From: a virus
Virus record (IMG/VR): IMGVR_UViG_3300043464_001630
Span: 62,001-126,000 of that record
Direction: 5' to 3' (one strand)
Length of the DNA: 64,000 nucleotides
Shown here: piece after piece, positions 41,518 to 51,123 of the stretch
Layout: every line of letters starts with the position of its first letter
How positions within the stretch are numbered: position 1 is the first letter of the stretch
Translations under genes and position numbers: made by a program
Notes under the pieces: generated by a model
The model's input: the letters and a program-made list of their open reading frames with translations, nothing else
The model's database searches: none
Told to the model about the DNA's origin: nothing

Positions 41518-41545
41518 TTGAATTATTATGGTTTTGAGGTATAAT
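41518..41545 (+). promoter_or_regulatory. Sigma70-like promoter TTGAAT-N16-TATAAT (gp55)
   Basis: -35 at 41518-41523 immediately after the uvsW stop, perfect -10 at 41540-41545, 9 nt to ATG 41555; it supports that start rather than the ATG at 41528. Confidence 0.7.
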
Positions 41546-41554
41546 GCTTATTAT

Positions 41555-43030
41555 ATGGAAATACCACTGGATTTATCAAATTCTCCTAAAAAGTTAAAAG
41601 AACAATTTTATGTAGATCCTGAAAAATTTAAAAAAGCTATTAAGGAATATTATGTAGATGGTGAATGTACGGAATATCTTGGGGGTTGTTTGAATAAAAT
41701 TGCTGAAGGATTAGGTTATAATCCTAAGTTCATAAATTATTGTGTTGACGAAGAAACAGAAGCGTTAACTAAACGCGGATGGTTAAAATACGATCAAATA
41801 ACCCTAAATGATAAGATTTTATCTTATGATGTTAATACTAAAAACTTAGTATGGAGTAATATTATAGATGTGTTTGTGGGTCATCATAATGATTTGATGT
41901 TTAAATTGACTAATATCGGACTTGATGCATTGGTTACCCCCAATCATAAATTTGTAAGTTTGAAAGATGGTATCAAGCCAATCGAAGAATTCCGAACTGA
42001 TGATCATTTAGTTTTGATGGGATCTCATGTTTCTGATGAAAATCAAACGGAAAAATACTCAAATGAATTTGTTCAATTAGTAGGATGGGCTGTTACCGAA
42101 GGAAATTACTTATTAGGTAAACGAACCAACTCTGTTCAGATCTTCCAAAAAGAAGGAGAAAAGGCAGATAGGATCAGAAAAATTCTAAGCGTTCTAAACG
42201 AAGATTACAAGGAATATAACTGGACAAATCCAGAAATTAAGTGCTTCCGCCTTAAGGGTAATACCGCCAATCAAATTGTTGAGAAAGCCGCCAATAAGAT
42301 TGTTAGTATGGATTTCATTCTGGATTTAACACAAAATCAAAGAATGCTTTTGATAGAAACGATGATATCAGGAGATGGCTGGCGCAGAAATAGTATCGAA
42401 AATAAAACAAATTGGTCATATTCCCAGCAAAATAAAGAACACGTAGATAATTTTATTGCTTTATGTACTATAGCTGGATTAAGTACTTCTACACATTTTA
42501 ATACCAAACTGAGAGGTTTTACCAAAAAGCCTTATTATATTGTAAATATCTTTCTTGAGCCTAAGAAGACTTGTTTTTTCGAAAATGTTAACATGTATGG
42601 AGGAAGAGCGAAAGCTGGAGGAAATCGACGAAATGGTAATATTATTCCGAATACGCCAACTGTTCCTTACGATGGAGCTATTTGGTGTCCTCAAACTGAA
42701 TACGGAACATTTGTTTGCAGAAGAGGAAAGTACGTATATATTACTGGAAATTCTTACAAGGAAGATATGATTGGAGATGCACTCATTAAGATGTTCAGTG
42801 CATTAAAGCGTAAGAAGTTTAACGTTGACTCTGAAACTTCGCCATTTGGCTATTTTACTACAATAGCATTCCATGCATTTATTAATAGAATCAAGAAAGA
42901 AAAGAAGCACCACGATACTTTGGTAGAGTATCGACAAAGAAAGTACGAAGAAGAATTGTCTTCTTCTGAAGGGCATATTTACGTAAAGCCTATCTTGGAT
43001 TCTACAGAAGAAGAATTAGTTTTGGAATAA
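41555..43030 (+). CDS. 55: Late sigma factor gp55-like, interrupted by an intein
   Basis: 491 residues from ATG 41555; 337 of them (41741-42751) are an intein, leaving 154 of sigma factor. Exteins read KIAEGLGYNPKFINY joined to SYKEDMIGDALIKMFSALKR, then PFGYFTTIAFHAFINRIKKE, the region-2-like core of T4-type gp55. gp55 redirects host RNA polymerase to TATAAATA late promoters, with gp33 and the gp45 clamp. The recurrent TAAATA elements of this window are its expected targets. Sigma70-like promoter upstream. Stop overlaps the next ATG (TAATGA). Confidence 0.9.
   Translation: MEIPLDLSNSPKKLKEQFYVDPEKFKKAIKEYYVDGECTEYLGGCLNKIAEGLGYNPKFINYCVDEETEALTKRGWLKYDQITLNDKILSYDVNTKNLVWSNIIDVFVGHHNDLMFKLTNIGLDALVTPNHKFVSLKDGIKPIEEFRTDDHLVLMGSHVSDENQTEKYSNEFVQLVGWAVTEGNYLLGKRTNSVQIFQKEGEKADRIRKILSVLNEDYKEYNWTNPEIKCFRLKGNTANQIVEKAANKIVSMDFILDLTQNQRMLLIETMISGDGWRRNSIENKTNWSYSQQNKEHVDNFIALCTIAGLSTSTHFNTKLRGFTKKPYYIVNIFLEPKKTCFFENVNMYGGRAKAGGNRRNGNIIPNTPTVPYDGAIWCPQTEYGTFVCRRGKYVYITGNSYKEDMIGDALIKMFSALKRKKFNVDSETSPFGYFTTIAFHAFINRIKKEKKHHDTLVEYRQRKYEEELSSSEGHIYVKPILDSTEEELVLE
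41741..42751 (+). mobile_element. Intein with LAGLIDADG homing endonuclease in gp55 (337 aa)
   Basis: Starts with Cys (CVDEETEALTKRGWLKYDQI, block A), block B LDALVTPNHKFVSL, the two dodecapeptide motifs LVGWAVTEGNYL and LIETMISGDGWR (blocks C and E), and ends WCPQTEYGTFVCRRG then KYVYITGN before Ser. Splicing joins KFINY to SYKED. The penultimate residue is Gly instead of His. Confidence 0.93.
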
Positions 43031-43764
43031 TGAAAAGATTGGGATTTACATTTAAAGAATTGTACGAATCTATAATAGAAGATAATATTTTATTAGAAGG
43101 TTTACAATACACACATTATTCTAATGTAACTTTAACGCATATTATACAAGAATTCGGAAACATACTTTTGGGTAAGTATTGCAGATCTAGTGCCGATTTA
43201 AAATCTACCAGTCCTAAAGAATTTATAGATTTGGTTCATTTAGTACCTTTGGCAGATAATGAAGAATTGAGGAAAAGAATGAAATTTTTTGGTTATCATT
43301 ATTCCATAACCAAACTCATTTCTCCCGAAGAAATGGAATTTTTTAAATTTCCTAGCAAATATAAAAATGTATACGTTTCTACATTTGAGGGAACATATCC
43401 TACTTTAGTAGAAAGAAATAATTTGCCAAGAATTTTATATCATGTTACTTTAAGAAAAAATGCAGAAGAAATAAAAAAACGCGGATTGCTTACCAAAGCC
43501 TCAAAGACTTCGTTTGATCATCCTTCTAATAGAATATATTTATTTGCTACTGTAAATCCTTCTTCTGACTTACCTAAGTTAATTCGAATTTTGGCAAAAA
43601 ACAAAAAAGAAGTCACAAGCGAATACGTAATATTGAAGATTGTGGATTATTATCCAACAGGAGAAAAGTTTTTTCTAGATCCTTCTATGGATATAGGAGA
43701 TGTTTCGAACACTTGTCGAGGAATTTTTGTACACAGAGCAATCCATCCGAAATTTATTGACTAA
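43030..43764 (+). CDS. ADP-ribosyltransferase/KptA-like protein with possible targeting peptide
   Basis: 244 residues. The C-terminal ~110 residues read RILYHVTLRKNAEEIKKRGL, DHPSNRIYLFATVNPSSDLP and EYVILKIVDYYP, like the RNA 2'-phosphotransferase (Tpt1/KptA) and ADP-ribosyltransferase fold (H..T...I...GL...R-I-Y-L-F). The N-terminus FKELYESIIEDNILLEGLQY includes L-L-E/G, similar to gp21-processed leaders. It is coupled to gp55. A function analogous to T4 Alt (head-delivered ADP-ribosylation of host RNA polymerase) is a hypothesis only. Confidence 0.5.
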   Translation: MKRLGFTFKELYESIIEDNILLEGLQYTHYSNVTLTHIIQEFGNILLGKYCRSSADLKSTSPKEFIDLVHLVPLADNEELRKRMKFFGYHYSITKLISPEEMEFFKFPSKYKNVYVSTFEGTYPTLVERNNLPRILYHVTLRKNAEEIKKRGLLTKASKTSFDHPSNRIYLFATVNPSSDLPKLIRILAKNKKEVTSEYVILKIVDYYPTGEKFFLDPSMDIGDVSNTCRGIFVHRAIHPKFID

Positions 43765-43784
43765 GCAGACAGTTCAGGTATCAT
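43757..43784 (+). promoter_or_regulatory. Sigma70-like promoter TTGACT-N16-TATCAT (gp47)
   Basis: -35 at 43757-43762, -10 at 43779-43784, 6 nt to ATG 43791. Confidence 0.7.
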
Positions 43785-43790
43785 CCAATA

Positions 43791-44837
43791 ATGGGATTAT
43801 TTAGGAATTCTAAAATAGCTATCTTCTCTGATATTCATATTGGGGTTCATCAAGATTCAAAATTTTGGCACGACATTTCTTCTGATTGGGCGAAATGGTA
43901 TATCTCTGATTTAAAGAGTAAGGGAATCACAGACATTGTTTTTTGTGGTGATTATTTCCACACAAGAGACGAAGTTAATGTAGACACATTACACTTTGGA
44001 ACTAAACTGTTAGAATACTTCTCTGATTTCAACATGGTGATGTTAGTGGGAAATCATGATTGCTATCTTAAAGACAGTTCTGAAGTAAATTCAATCGCTC
44101 AGTATAAAAACTGGCCGAATATAAAGATTGTAGACTCTACTCTTTCAGTTAAAGAATACGGAAAAACTTTAAATTTCATTCCTTGGGGAATTAAATTAGA
44201 AGACATTCCAAAGGCAGATGTAACATTCGGTCATTTTGAAATTCAATTGTTCAGAATGAACACATTCGCATTGTGTGATGACGGATTCTTGGCTGAAGAA
44301 ATTCTAGAGAAAAGCCCATTAATTTTCTCTGGGCATTTTCATTTAAAAGATGAAAAAGAATACGGAAATGGAAAGATCGTGTACGTAGGAAATCCATTTC
44401 AGATGGATTTTAACGATGCAGGAACAGAAAAAGGTTACTACACTTTTGATATAGAAACTGGTGAACTAGATTTTACAAAAAATACAGTATCGCCAAAGCA
44501 CTACAATTTTAAGCTATCTGAGTTAATTTCTCAGAAAACAATTACAGAATCTATTAAAGAAAAGTTTTTAAATAATTTTGTTAAGTTAAAAATTGATCGT
44601 AGAATTACTCCAGAAGATACGGAATTTTTATTGACAGTATTTAAGTCTTTAAATCCGTCGCAGCTTAATGTAGAATACGAGTCTAATGTATCAGATTATG
44701 ATCTTGAAGAAGAAAAGAGAGACTTTTCTGGAATTGATGTACAACAAGCTATCATTGAATTTATTGACATGTTAGACACTAACAATAAAAAAGATCTTAT
44801 TCAGTATACAATCGAACTTTACCAAAAAAGCATCTAA
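43791..44837 (+). CDS. 47: Recombination nuclease subunit gp47 (SbcD/Mre11-like)
   Basis: 348 residues. Metallophosphoesterase motifs IFSDIHIGVH (I), CGDYFHTRDE (II), LVGNHDCY (III) and FSGHFHLKDE (IV-V). With gp46 it resects DNA ends for recombination-dependent replication and degrades host DNA. Overlaps gp46 by one base (TAATG). Confidence 0.95.
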   Translation: MGLFRNSKIAIFSDIHIGVHQDSKFWHDISSDWAKWYISDLKSKGITDIVFCGDYFHTRDEVNVDTLHFGTKLLEYFSDFNMVMLVGNHDCYLKDSSEVNSIAQYKNWPNIKIVDSTLSVKEYGKTLNFIPWGIKLEDIPKADVTFGHFEIQLFRMNTFALCDDGFLAEEILEKSPLIFSGHFHLKDEKEYGNGKIVYVGNPFQMDFNDAGTEKGYYTFDIETGELDFTKNTVSPKHYNFKLSELISQKTITESIKEKFLNNFVKLKIDRRITPEDTEFLLTVFKSLNPSQLNVEYESNVSDYDLEEEKRDFSGIDVQQAIIEFIDMLDTNNKKDLIQYTIELYQKSI

Positions 44838-46645
44838 TGAAACGAGTAAATTTTAAGAAAATTAGTATCAGTAACTTTCTCTCATTTGGAGAAGAACCAG
44901 TTGTTCTGGAGTTTAAAAAAGGTTTACATATTGTTACTGGAGTAAATCGCGACAAGTCGGATAGACAAAATGGAATTGGTAAATCCGCGATGATAGAATC
45001 GTTGTATTTTGCTATTTTTGGAATGACTATCAGAGATTTGAAGAAAGATCTGATTCCTAATTCATTCACTAGTGGAGCATGTCAGGTGATATTAGATTTT
45101 GATGTAATTTCTGAAAATTCACAAGATTCTTACAAGATTCACAGAACACTGAATCCTTCTAAGTTACATTTTTATAAGAACGGAGAAGATGTTACCAGAG
45201 ACAGTATCAAAAATACTGAGTCTGTGATTCATTCTATTCTTAATGCTACTCCAAGTATTTTTGAAAATTGTGTTATCATGACACTCAATAACACAACTCC
45301 ATTCATGGCGAAATCTAAAGTAGATAAGCGCAAGTTTATCGAAGGAATTTTTAATTTAGATGTCTTCAGCCGAATGCTCACAAATGCCAGAGATTCTTAT
45401 AATGATAAGAAGCGAGAATACGAAATTGAACTGAACAACATGGAGAATGCCGATAAGAATTTGTCTTCTTTAGTTCTCCAAAAAGATCGTATCGTTTCAA
45501 ATAGAAAAACTAAAATCACTACTTATGAGAAGAGAAAAGTAGATAACACAGAAGAGAAAAGTAAGCTTAACGAAGAAATTTCTAAGCAAGAAGTCTTAAA
45601 TTTAGAAGAGATTAAGAATAATATTAAATCATTAAAAGATGCAAAGATTTCTTTAGAAGAAAAGATTGAATCTCTCACAGATGAACGTTCTAAAATTCGT
45701 GCATCAGTAAATCATAATACAGCATTATTGCCTAAGATTGGAGTAAGCGGCTCTTCTTGTCCTGTTTGTTTGCGCACCATGAGTGAGCACGACAAAGAAT
45801 ACATCACAGAAGAAAAGACTAAGATCTCAGAACTTATAAAAGAAGATCAGAAGAAAATTTCTGATCTAGATGAAAAGATTGAAAAGGTAAAATCTAACAA
45901 AATTAAGTTAGAAAGTGCTTATGAAAAGTGTACCAAGAAACTGAATCAATATGCACTAAATGAGCAAAAGAAAAAAGGAATTAAAGACAGAATCAAACAA
46001 TTAGATCAATGGTTAATTCAGTTGGACGGAGATATAGCCGAACTAAATTCAGAAAAGACTGAAGTAGATCCATTCATCGGTCAAGCTAAAGATGTTTTAG
46101 AAACACTCAAGGACTCTGTTAATAAGTTCAGATACGAAATGAATCTATTAGATACAGTTAAGTTTATTGTATCTGAAGAAGGTGTTAAATCTTATATCTT
46201 AAAGAAGATTCTTTTATTATTCAATGAAAGAATTCGCCATTATTTATCTAAACTAGATGCAAATTGTATCTGTAACTTTGATGAATATTTTGAAGAACAA
46301 ATTGTAAACAGTAAGAATAAAGTTTCAAGTTACTTTAGTTTCAGTGGTGCTGAGAGAAAGGCAATTGATTTTGCATGTTTGTTTACATTTATGGACATGC
46401 GTAGATTACAAGGAGACGTTACTTATAATATCAGCATCTATGACGAATTATTCGATTCTTGTTTAGACGAACGTGGAATTGATCATATCACTAAAATCAT
46501 TAACGAACGTGTAGAAAAATACGACGAATGTGTTTTAGTAATCTCACATAGAAAAGAAAGTGTAAAAGCCGCAACAGGTGATGTTATTTTTCTAGAGAAA
46601 CGCGACGGTATTACATCTAAGCTAAATTATAATCCATTTGTTTAA
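44837..46645 (+). CDS. 46: Recombination nuclease subunit gp46 (SbcC/Rad50-like)
   Basis: 602 residues. Walker A GIGKSAMIESLYFAIFG near 46, long coiled coils, a zinc hook SCPVC near 310, ABC signature YFSFSGAERKAIDFA, Walker B ISIYDELFDSCLDE and the H-loop VISHRKES. Forms the gp46-gp47 complex. Followed by a 37-nt gap and a convergent fibre gene. Confidence 0.95.
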   Translation: MKRVNFKKISISNFLSFGEEPVVLEFKKGLHIVTGVNRDKSDRQNGIGKSAMIESLYFAIFGMTIRDLKKDLIPNSFTSGACQVILDFDVISENSQDSYKIHRTLNPSKLHFYKNGEDVTRDSIKNTESVIHSILNATPSIFENCVIMTLNNTTPFMAKSKVDKRKFIEGIFNLDVFSRMLTNARDSYNDKKREYEIELNNMENADKNLSSLVLQKDRIVSNRKTKITTYEKRKVDNTEEKSKLNEEISKQEVLNLEEIKNNIKSLKDAKISLEEKIESLTDERSKIRASVNHNTALLPKIGVSGSSCPVCLRTMSEHDKEYITEEKTKISELIKEDQKKISDLDEKIEKVKSNKIKLESAYEKCTKKLNQYALNEQKKKGIKDRIKQLDQWLIQLDGDIAELNSEKTEVDPFIGQAKDVLETLKDSVNKFRYEMNLLDTVKFIVSEEGVKSYILKKILLLFNERIRHYLSKLDANCICNFDEYFEEQIVNSKNKVSSYFSFSGAERKAIDFACLFTFMDMRRLQGDVTYNISIYDELFDSCLDERGIDHITKIINERVEKYDECVLVISHRKESVKAATGDVIFLEKRDGITSKLNYNPFV

Positions 46646-46682
46646 ACATGGATAGGAGTAATAAAATTCTCTTGAATATTAT

Positions 46683-47243
46683 CTAATTTCCGAACGCAAT
46701 CCAGTATACGTTAACATTCACCGCATTGCCATTACCTGCATTTGTGTATGGAGTAGCACCGGACAATGTGAATGTTACACCAGACCCGACGCCTATGCCC
46801 CCGTATGGTACGGGTGTAATGTTAACAGACCAACACGCATTAGGAAATGGAATTGGAAACGAAAATGCAGTACCTCCTGTGCCAGTACCCCATTGCATTA
46901 ATATTCCATTTGGAAGATATGTGTAACCTTTAGCTGATAAAGAAGCAGTGAATCCTTGTGCTGATAAACTACTAGCCATCCATGTACTAGTAGATCCATT
47001 ATAAGTTAATACTTGACCATTAGTAGCACTATCTGGCTTTTTAATGAAATTAGATGATAACTTCTGAATTACGGTATCTCCTGTTAAACTATTGGTAATA
47101 GAAGAACTTACTGTTTGAGAAATTGTATCAGATACTGTGCTAAAAGAAACTGTACTCGTAGTTCCTATATGATTAATTAAAAATGCATCACCACCTGCGA
47201 GTGTTGTTGTTACTGGAAATTCTGAAATCTTCTTGTTAGCCAT
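46683..47243 (-). CDS. Tail fibre protein with gp53-like receptor-binding C-terminus
   Basis: 186 residues. N-terminus KISEFPVTTTLAGGDAFLIN is a phage fibre attachment motif. The C-terminus YTYLPNGILMQWGTGTGG, FPIPFPNACWSVNITPVP and VYWIAFGN matches the C-terminal domain of side-tail-fibre/gp53-like proteins (LPNG-x-x-x-QWG ... W-x-A-x-G). It probably contacts the host receptor. Late element 6 nt before ATG. Confidence 0.8.
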   Translation of the reverse strand: MANKKISEFPVTTTLAGGDAFLINHIGTTSTVSFSTVSDTISQTVSSSITNSLTGDTVIQKLSSNFIKKPDSATNGQVLTYNGSTSTWMASSLSAQGFTASLSAKGYTYLPNGILMQWGTGTGGTAFSFPIPFPNACWSVNITPVPYGGIGVGSGVTFTLSGATPYTNAGNGNAVNVNVYWIAFGN

Positions 47244-47249
47244 AAAAAC

Positions 47250-47255
47250 TATTTA
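47250..47255 (-). promoter_or_regulatory. Late promoter element ATAAATA
   Basis: TAAATA, 6 nt (gttttt), ATG at 47243. Confidence 0.7.
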
Positions 47256-47279
47256 TATTTTTTTGTAAATTTTCTCTTC

Positions 47280-47307
47280 TTGAATAATTAGATATTTTTC
47301 ATAACTA
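47280..47307 (+). promoter_or_regulatory. Sigma70-like promoter TTGAAT-N16-TAACTA
   Basis: -35 at 47280-47285, -10 at 47302-47307, 8 nt to ATG 47316. Confidence 0.5.
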
Positions 47308-47315
47308 AACTGTAA

Positions 47316-48524
47316 ATGATCCCGACATTTACTCCTCCGAAACCTTTTCAGAGTTTCAGTCCAATTACTCCGATTTCTCAACCGCAACAACAGGTTCAGA
47401 AAGAAAAGCCACCAGAAGCACAACTTCCACGAATTGTACAGTACGGAGCTGATACTAGCGGTTGTGGATTGTATCGTCTAGGATGGGTAAACCATCTTCT
47501 TAATTATCAAGGAAAAGCTATGGTATGTGACAGTACTGTAATGGTCACAGATCCTCGTTTTTATCACAACGTAAAGAGCATTCGTCTACAACGCCAAGCC
47601 TTGAATGCACAAAGAGATTTCGTAAAATTTCTAAAAAGTATTCAAAAAGATTGTGGTTTTAAGCTTATTTACGAAGTAGATGATGTCGTATTCCGCGAAG
47701 ATATTCCAGATTATAATAAGTTTAAATCTGCTTTCGTATCAGATGAAATTCGCAATAATATCGTAGAGATCATTAATTTATGTGATGAAGTTAGTGTTAC
47801 TTGTGATTTTATGAAAGAACTTTACCAGATGCGTACTGGTAAGAAAGAAATCACAGTGATTCCCAATTTTCCCGCTAAATTCTGGATTGGTAATTTTTAT
47901 AATCAAGATCGAATCACATCCTTATACGAAAAGAATAAGAAGAAGCCTCGTATTCTTTATGCTGGAAGTGGAGCACATTTTGATGTAGAAAATCGAACAG
48001 GACAAAAAGATGACTTCGAACATGTAATCAAATCTATCATTGATAGCAGAAAGAAGTATCAATGGGTGTTTATGGGTGCGTTTCCTCTGGCATTACGTCC
48101 ATATATCGAAAATGGCGACATTGAATTTCATCCTTGGCAGAGACTTTACAATTATCCACAAAAGATTCATGATCTTGGAGTACAAATGACTGTAGCTCCT
48201 CTTCAGGATAATGCATTCAATAAGGCAAAGAGTGATTTGAAATATATCGAAGCATGTGCTTACGGACTTCCTGCGGCATGTCAGAATATTCGTACATACG
48301 AAAACGCTGAGATCAAGTTCAATAACGGGGATGAAATGATGGAGTGTATCGCAAAAGAAATGAAGAGTGGATGGGATTACAAGAAGAATGCACCAAAACG
48401 CCGACTTGTAGCAGAAGATAGATTCATGGAATTAGATAAAAATTTAGGATGTTATGAAGAATTATTCACAACTCCTTACGGAGATCCGAAGCGTGTGAAT
48501 CTTGGACGCTACAACAAGGTTTAG
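47316..48524 (+). CDS. Glycosyltransferase (GT-B, GT4-like)
   Basis: 402 residues. Proline/glutamine-rich N-terminus, then ADTSGCGLYRLGWVNHLLNY, KLIYEVDDVVFREDIPDYN, CDEVSVTCDFMKELYQ, ITVIPNFP, PRILYAGSGAHFD, and the sugar-donor site KSDLKYIEACAYGLPAACQN. It sits among early replication genes between gp46 and gp43, unlike the sugar operon, and has an early-type promoter. DNA-base glycosylation, as by T4 alpha/beta-gt, is possible but not shown. Confidence 0.75.
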   Translation: MIPTFTPPKPFQSFSPITPISQPQQQVQKEKPPEAQLPRIVQYGADTSGCGLYRLGWVNHLLNYQGKAMVCDSTVMVTDPRFYHNVKSIRLQRQALNAQRDFVKFLKSIQKDCGFKLIYEVDDVVFREDIPDYNKFKSAFVSDEIRNNIVEIINLCDEVSVTCDFMKELYQMRTGKKEITVIPNFPAKFWIGNFYNQDRITSLYEKNKKKPRILYAGSGAHFDVENRTGQKDDFEHVIKSIIDSRKKYQWVFMGAFPLALRPYIENGDIEFHPWQRLYNYPQKIHDLGVQMTVAPLQDNAFNKAKSDLKYIEACAYGLPAACQNIRTYENAEIKFNNGDEMMECIAKEMKSGWDYKKNAPKRRLVAEDRFMELDKNLGCYEELFTTPYGDPKRVNLGRYNKV

Positions 48525-48526
48525 GC

Positions 48527-48555
48527 TTGATTAGTGTGTGTATGTTTGGTAGTTT
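48527..48555 (+). promoter_or_regulatory. Sigma70-like promoter TTGATT-N17-TAGTTT (gp43)
   Basis: -35 at 48527-48532, -10 at 48550-48555, 6 nt to ATG 48562. Confidence 0.6.
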
Positions 48556-48561
48556 GAGTAG

Positions 48562-51123
48562 ATGTTTGGGTACAGAAACGCAGTATACGATTACAAGAAT
48601 AAAGCAGTAGACATATACACTTGGGCGGAGGACGGCACTCGAATTATGACTTCAGTCGAGTGCCGTCCTTATTTTTATTACGAAGATAATTACGGAAACG
48701 AAACCAGCATTTTTGATTCATCTGTATCTAAAAGGTCATTTGAAACAGTTTTTGATAAACATAAATTTATCAAAGAACGAGGGCTGAGAAGATTATTTGA
48801 TAACTTTAATCCAGTACAACAAGTACTGATTGATACTTTTTGGAACTATAACGACACAGAAGATTTTACTAAATTTCCACTTAAAATTCATTTCGTAGAC
48901 ATTGAAGCAGTAGGTCAAAATGGATTTTCGTCTCCAGACGATCCGAATGATGAAATTAATGTAATCACAATTTACGATTCATTAAAGAAGAAATTTTATG
49001 TATGGGGTACTGAACCATACACTCCATCACAAAGTGACGTTAAGTACTTTTATTGTGGAGCAGAGCACGTACTTTTAGATAAATTTGTAGATTTCCTCAA
49101 GAAAGATCCGCCAGATATTTTATCAGGATGGTCATCTAGCGGATACGATATCCCATATATTGTTAACAGAGTAGAGCGTGTCTTAGGAAAAGACAGAGCA
49201 GACGAACTTTCACCGTACGGAAGAAGGTATACCAAACAAGTATTAGGAAAATTCGGAAAAATGAATACCATTCATCATCTAGAGGGTATTTCTTCTGTGG
49301 ATTACATGGACATTTATAAAAAGTTTTGTCCTAAAAATCGAGAGAGTTATAAACTAGATTACATCGGTCAAGTTGAATTAGACGAAACGAAAGTAGACTA
49401 CGGAGACATGAGTCTTTACGAATTCATGACATCTGATTGGAATACATTCGTGGATTATAACATTCAGGACGTTCGTCTTTTGGTTAAACTAGAAGAAAGA
49501 TTACAATATATTGAATTGCTTAGAATGTTGGCATACATGGGATGTAGTACATTCGAATCTGCACTAGGAACCGTGAGTGTAGTTACAGGAGCCGCTGGTA
49601 TCGAAGCGAAGAAAAGAAATCAAAAGTTATTCACAAACGTAGTAGATGATCAAGAAGTAAGAGACTTCGAAGGAGGTTATGTAGCAGATCCTATTTCTGG
49701 TCACCATAGTGGGATTGTAACGTTTGATGCAAACTCGTTGTATCCTAATACAATGATTACATTAAACACTTCACCAGAAACAAAAGTAGGAAAAATACTA
49801 GAAATAGAAAAAGATAAAATAACAATCAGAAATGTAGACGGAATTATCGTAGACATGAAGAATCGGGAATTTAACGATTTTATTAGAAAAGAAAGAATAA
49901 CCATTTCTAGATCTAAAGTATTATTTTCACAGAAGAAAAGAGGAATTCTTCCAGACATGGTTGATAAATTTTACAAAAAGCGTGTTGAGATAAGATCTGT
50001 GTTAAAGCAATTAAAATTGGATATTAAAAATGCCGACAAAGAAAATAAGAAAAAGTTAAAAATCCGTATCAATCAATTAGATACGAAGCAACAATCTATC
50101 AAGTTGGCACTTAATTCTGTGTACGGATCTACTGGAAATAAATATTGCCCCATTGGAGATGCAGATATTGCAGAATCTATTACATTAACTGGGCAAGCAG
50201 TAATTAAACAAGCAAGAGAAATTTATAAAAATTACATCAGAGAAAACACAAACATCACTGACGAAGCAACAATAGAAAGTGGATTGATTTTCGGTGATAC
50301 AGACAGTTTAGGAGTGTTAATTACTCCATTGGTAAAACAATTTTCAGTAGATGGTAAGATAACAAAAGAAACTTACGAAGCTGCTGAAAAGTTACAAACT
50401 TATATCAACGACAACATCAATAAGTGGGCAGTAAAAACACTGAATACGAATGATTGTAGATTTGAATTTAAGCGTGAACTGATGTGTGATGCCGCTATTT
50501 TCTTAGAAAAGAAGCGTTACGTTTTTCATGTTTTAGATAAAGAAGGAATTCCATGTGATGATTGGAAATACACTGGAATTGAATTGGTTAGAACAACAAT
50601 GCCAAAAGCTATTAAGCCATATGTAGAAAAAATCATTCAAAGTATGGTGATGACTAAATCTGAAAAATTAGTAAATGACATTTTCCGCGAGGCATACGAA
50701 GAGTTCGTTAAAATGGATATTCCAGAAATATCTTTGTTATCAGGAATACGAAACATGGAAAAATACGAAGCAAAATCCGAAGGATTCAAAACTGCTAAAG
50801 GTATGCCTTGTCATGTAAAAGCTGCTTATTATTACAATTTATTACTAGATGAGCTTGGATTGGATAAGAAATATGAAAAGATAACCAGCGGCGACAAAAT
50901 CAAATATTTCTATACAGAAAAACCAAATGTTTATTCTATAGATGCAATTGCTTTTAAGAATAAGTATCCCACAGAATTCAATGATTTATTAAAACCAGAC
51001 ATGTATGTTATGTTTGAAAAAGATATGTACAAATGTGTAGAGCGTTTTTATAACATCATGAATTGGGTTCCTAGAAAGCCAACAGAACAATTGGTTATAA
51101 CATTAGATGAACTTTTTAGTTGA
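48562..51123 (+). CDS. 43: DNA polymerase gp43 (family B)
   Basis: 853 residues (T4 898). Exonuclease motif FVDIEAVG at 111, palm motif FDANSLYPN near 389, LALNSVYGSTGN, and GDTDS at 578-582. The C-terminus VITLDELFS fits a sliding-clamp-binding tail. Replicates the phage genome with gp45, gp44/62, gp41/61 and gp32. Confidence 0.97.
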   Translation: MFGYRNAVYDYKNKAVDIYTWAEDGTRIMTSVECRPYFYYEDNYGNETSIFDSSVSKRSFETVFDKHKFIKERGLRRLFDNFNPVQQVLIDTFWNYNDTEDFTKFPLKIHFVDIEAVGQNGFSSPDDPNDEINVITIYDSLKKKFYVWGTEPYTPSQSDVKYFYCGAEHVLLDKFVDFLKKDPPDILSGWSSSGYDIPYIVNRVERVLGKDRADELSPYGRRYTKQVLGKFGKMNTIHHLEGISSVDYMDIYKKFCPKNRESYKLDYIGQVELDETKVDYGDMSLYEFMTSDWNTFVDYNIQDVRLLVKLEERLQYIELLRMLAYMGCSTFESALGTVSVVTGAAGIEAKKRNQKLFTNVVDDQEVRDFEGGYVADPISGHHSGIVTFDANSLYPNTMITLNTSPETKVGKILEIEKDKITIRNVDGIIVDMKNREFNDFIRKERITISRSKVLFSQKKRGILPDMVDKFYKKRVEIRSVLKQLKLDIKNADKENKKKLKIRINQLDTKQQSIKLALNSVYGSTGNKYCPIGDADIAESITLTGQAVIKQAREIYKNYIRENTNITDEATIESGLIFGDTDSLGVLITPLVKQFSVDGKITKETYEAAEKLQTYINDNINKWAVKTLNTNDCRFEFKRELMCDAAIFLEKKRYVFHVLDKEGIPCDDWKYTGIELVRTTMPKAIKPYVEKIIQSMVMTKSEKLVNDIFREAYEEFVKMDIPEISLLSGIRNMEKYEAKSEGFKTAKGMPCHVKAAYYYNLLLDELGLDKKYEKITSGDKIKYFYTEKPNVYSIDAIAFKNKYPTEFNDLLKPDMYVMFEKDMYKCVERFYNIMNWVPRKPTEQLVITLDELFS

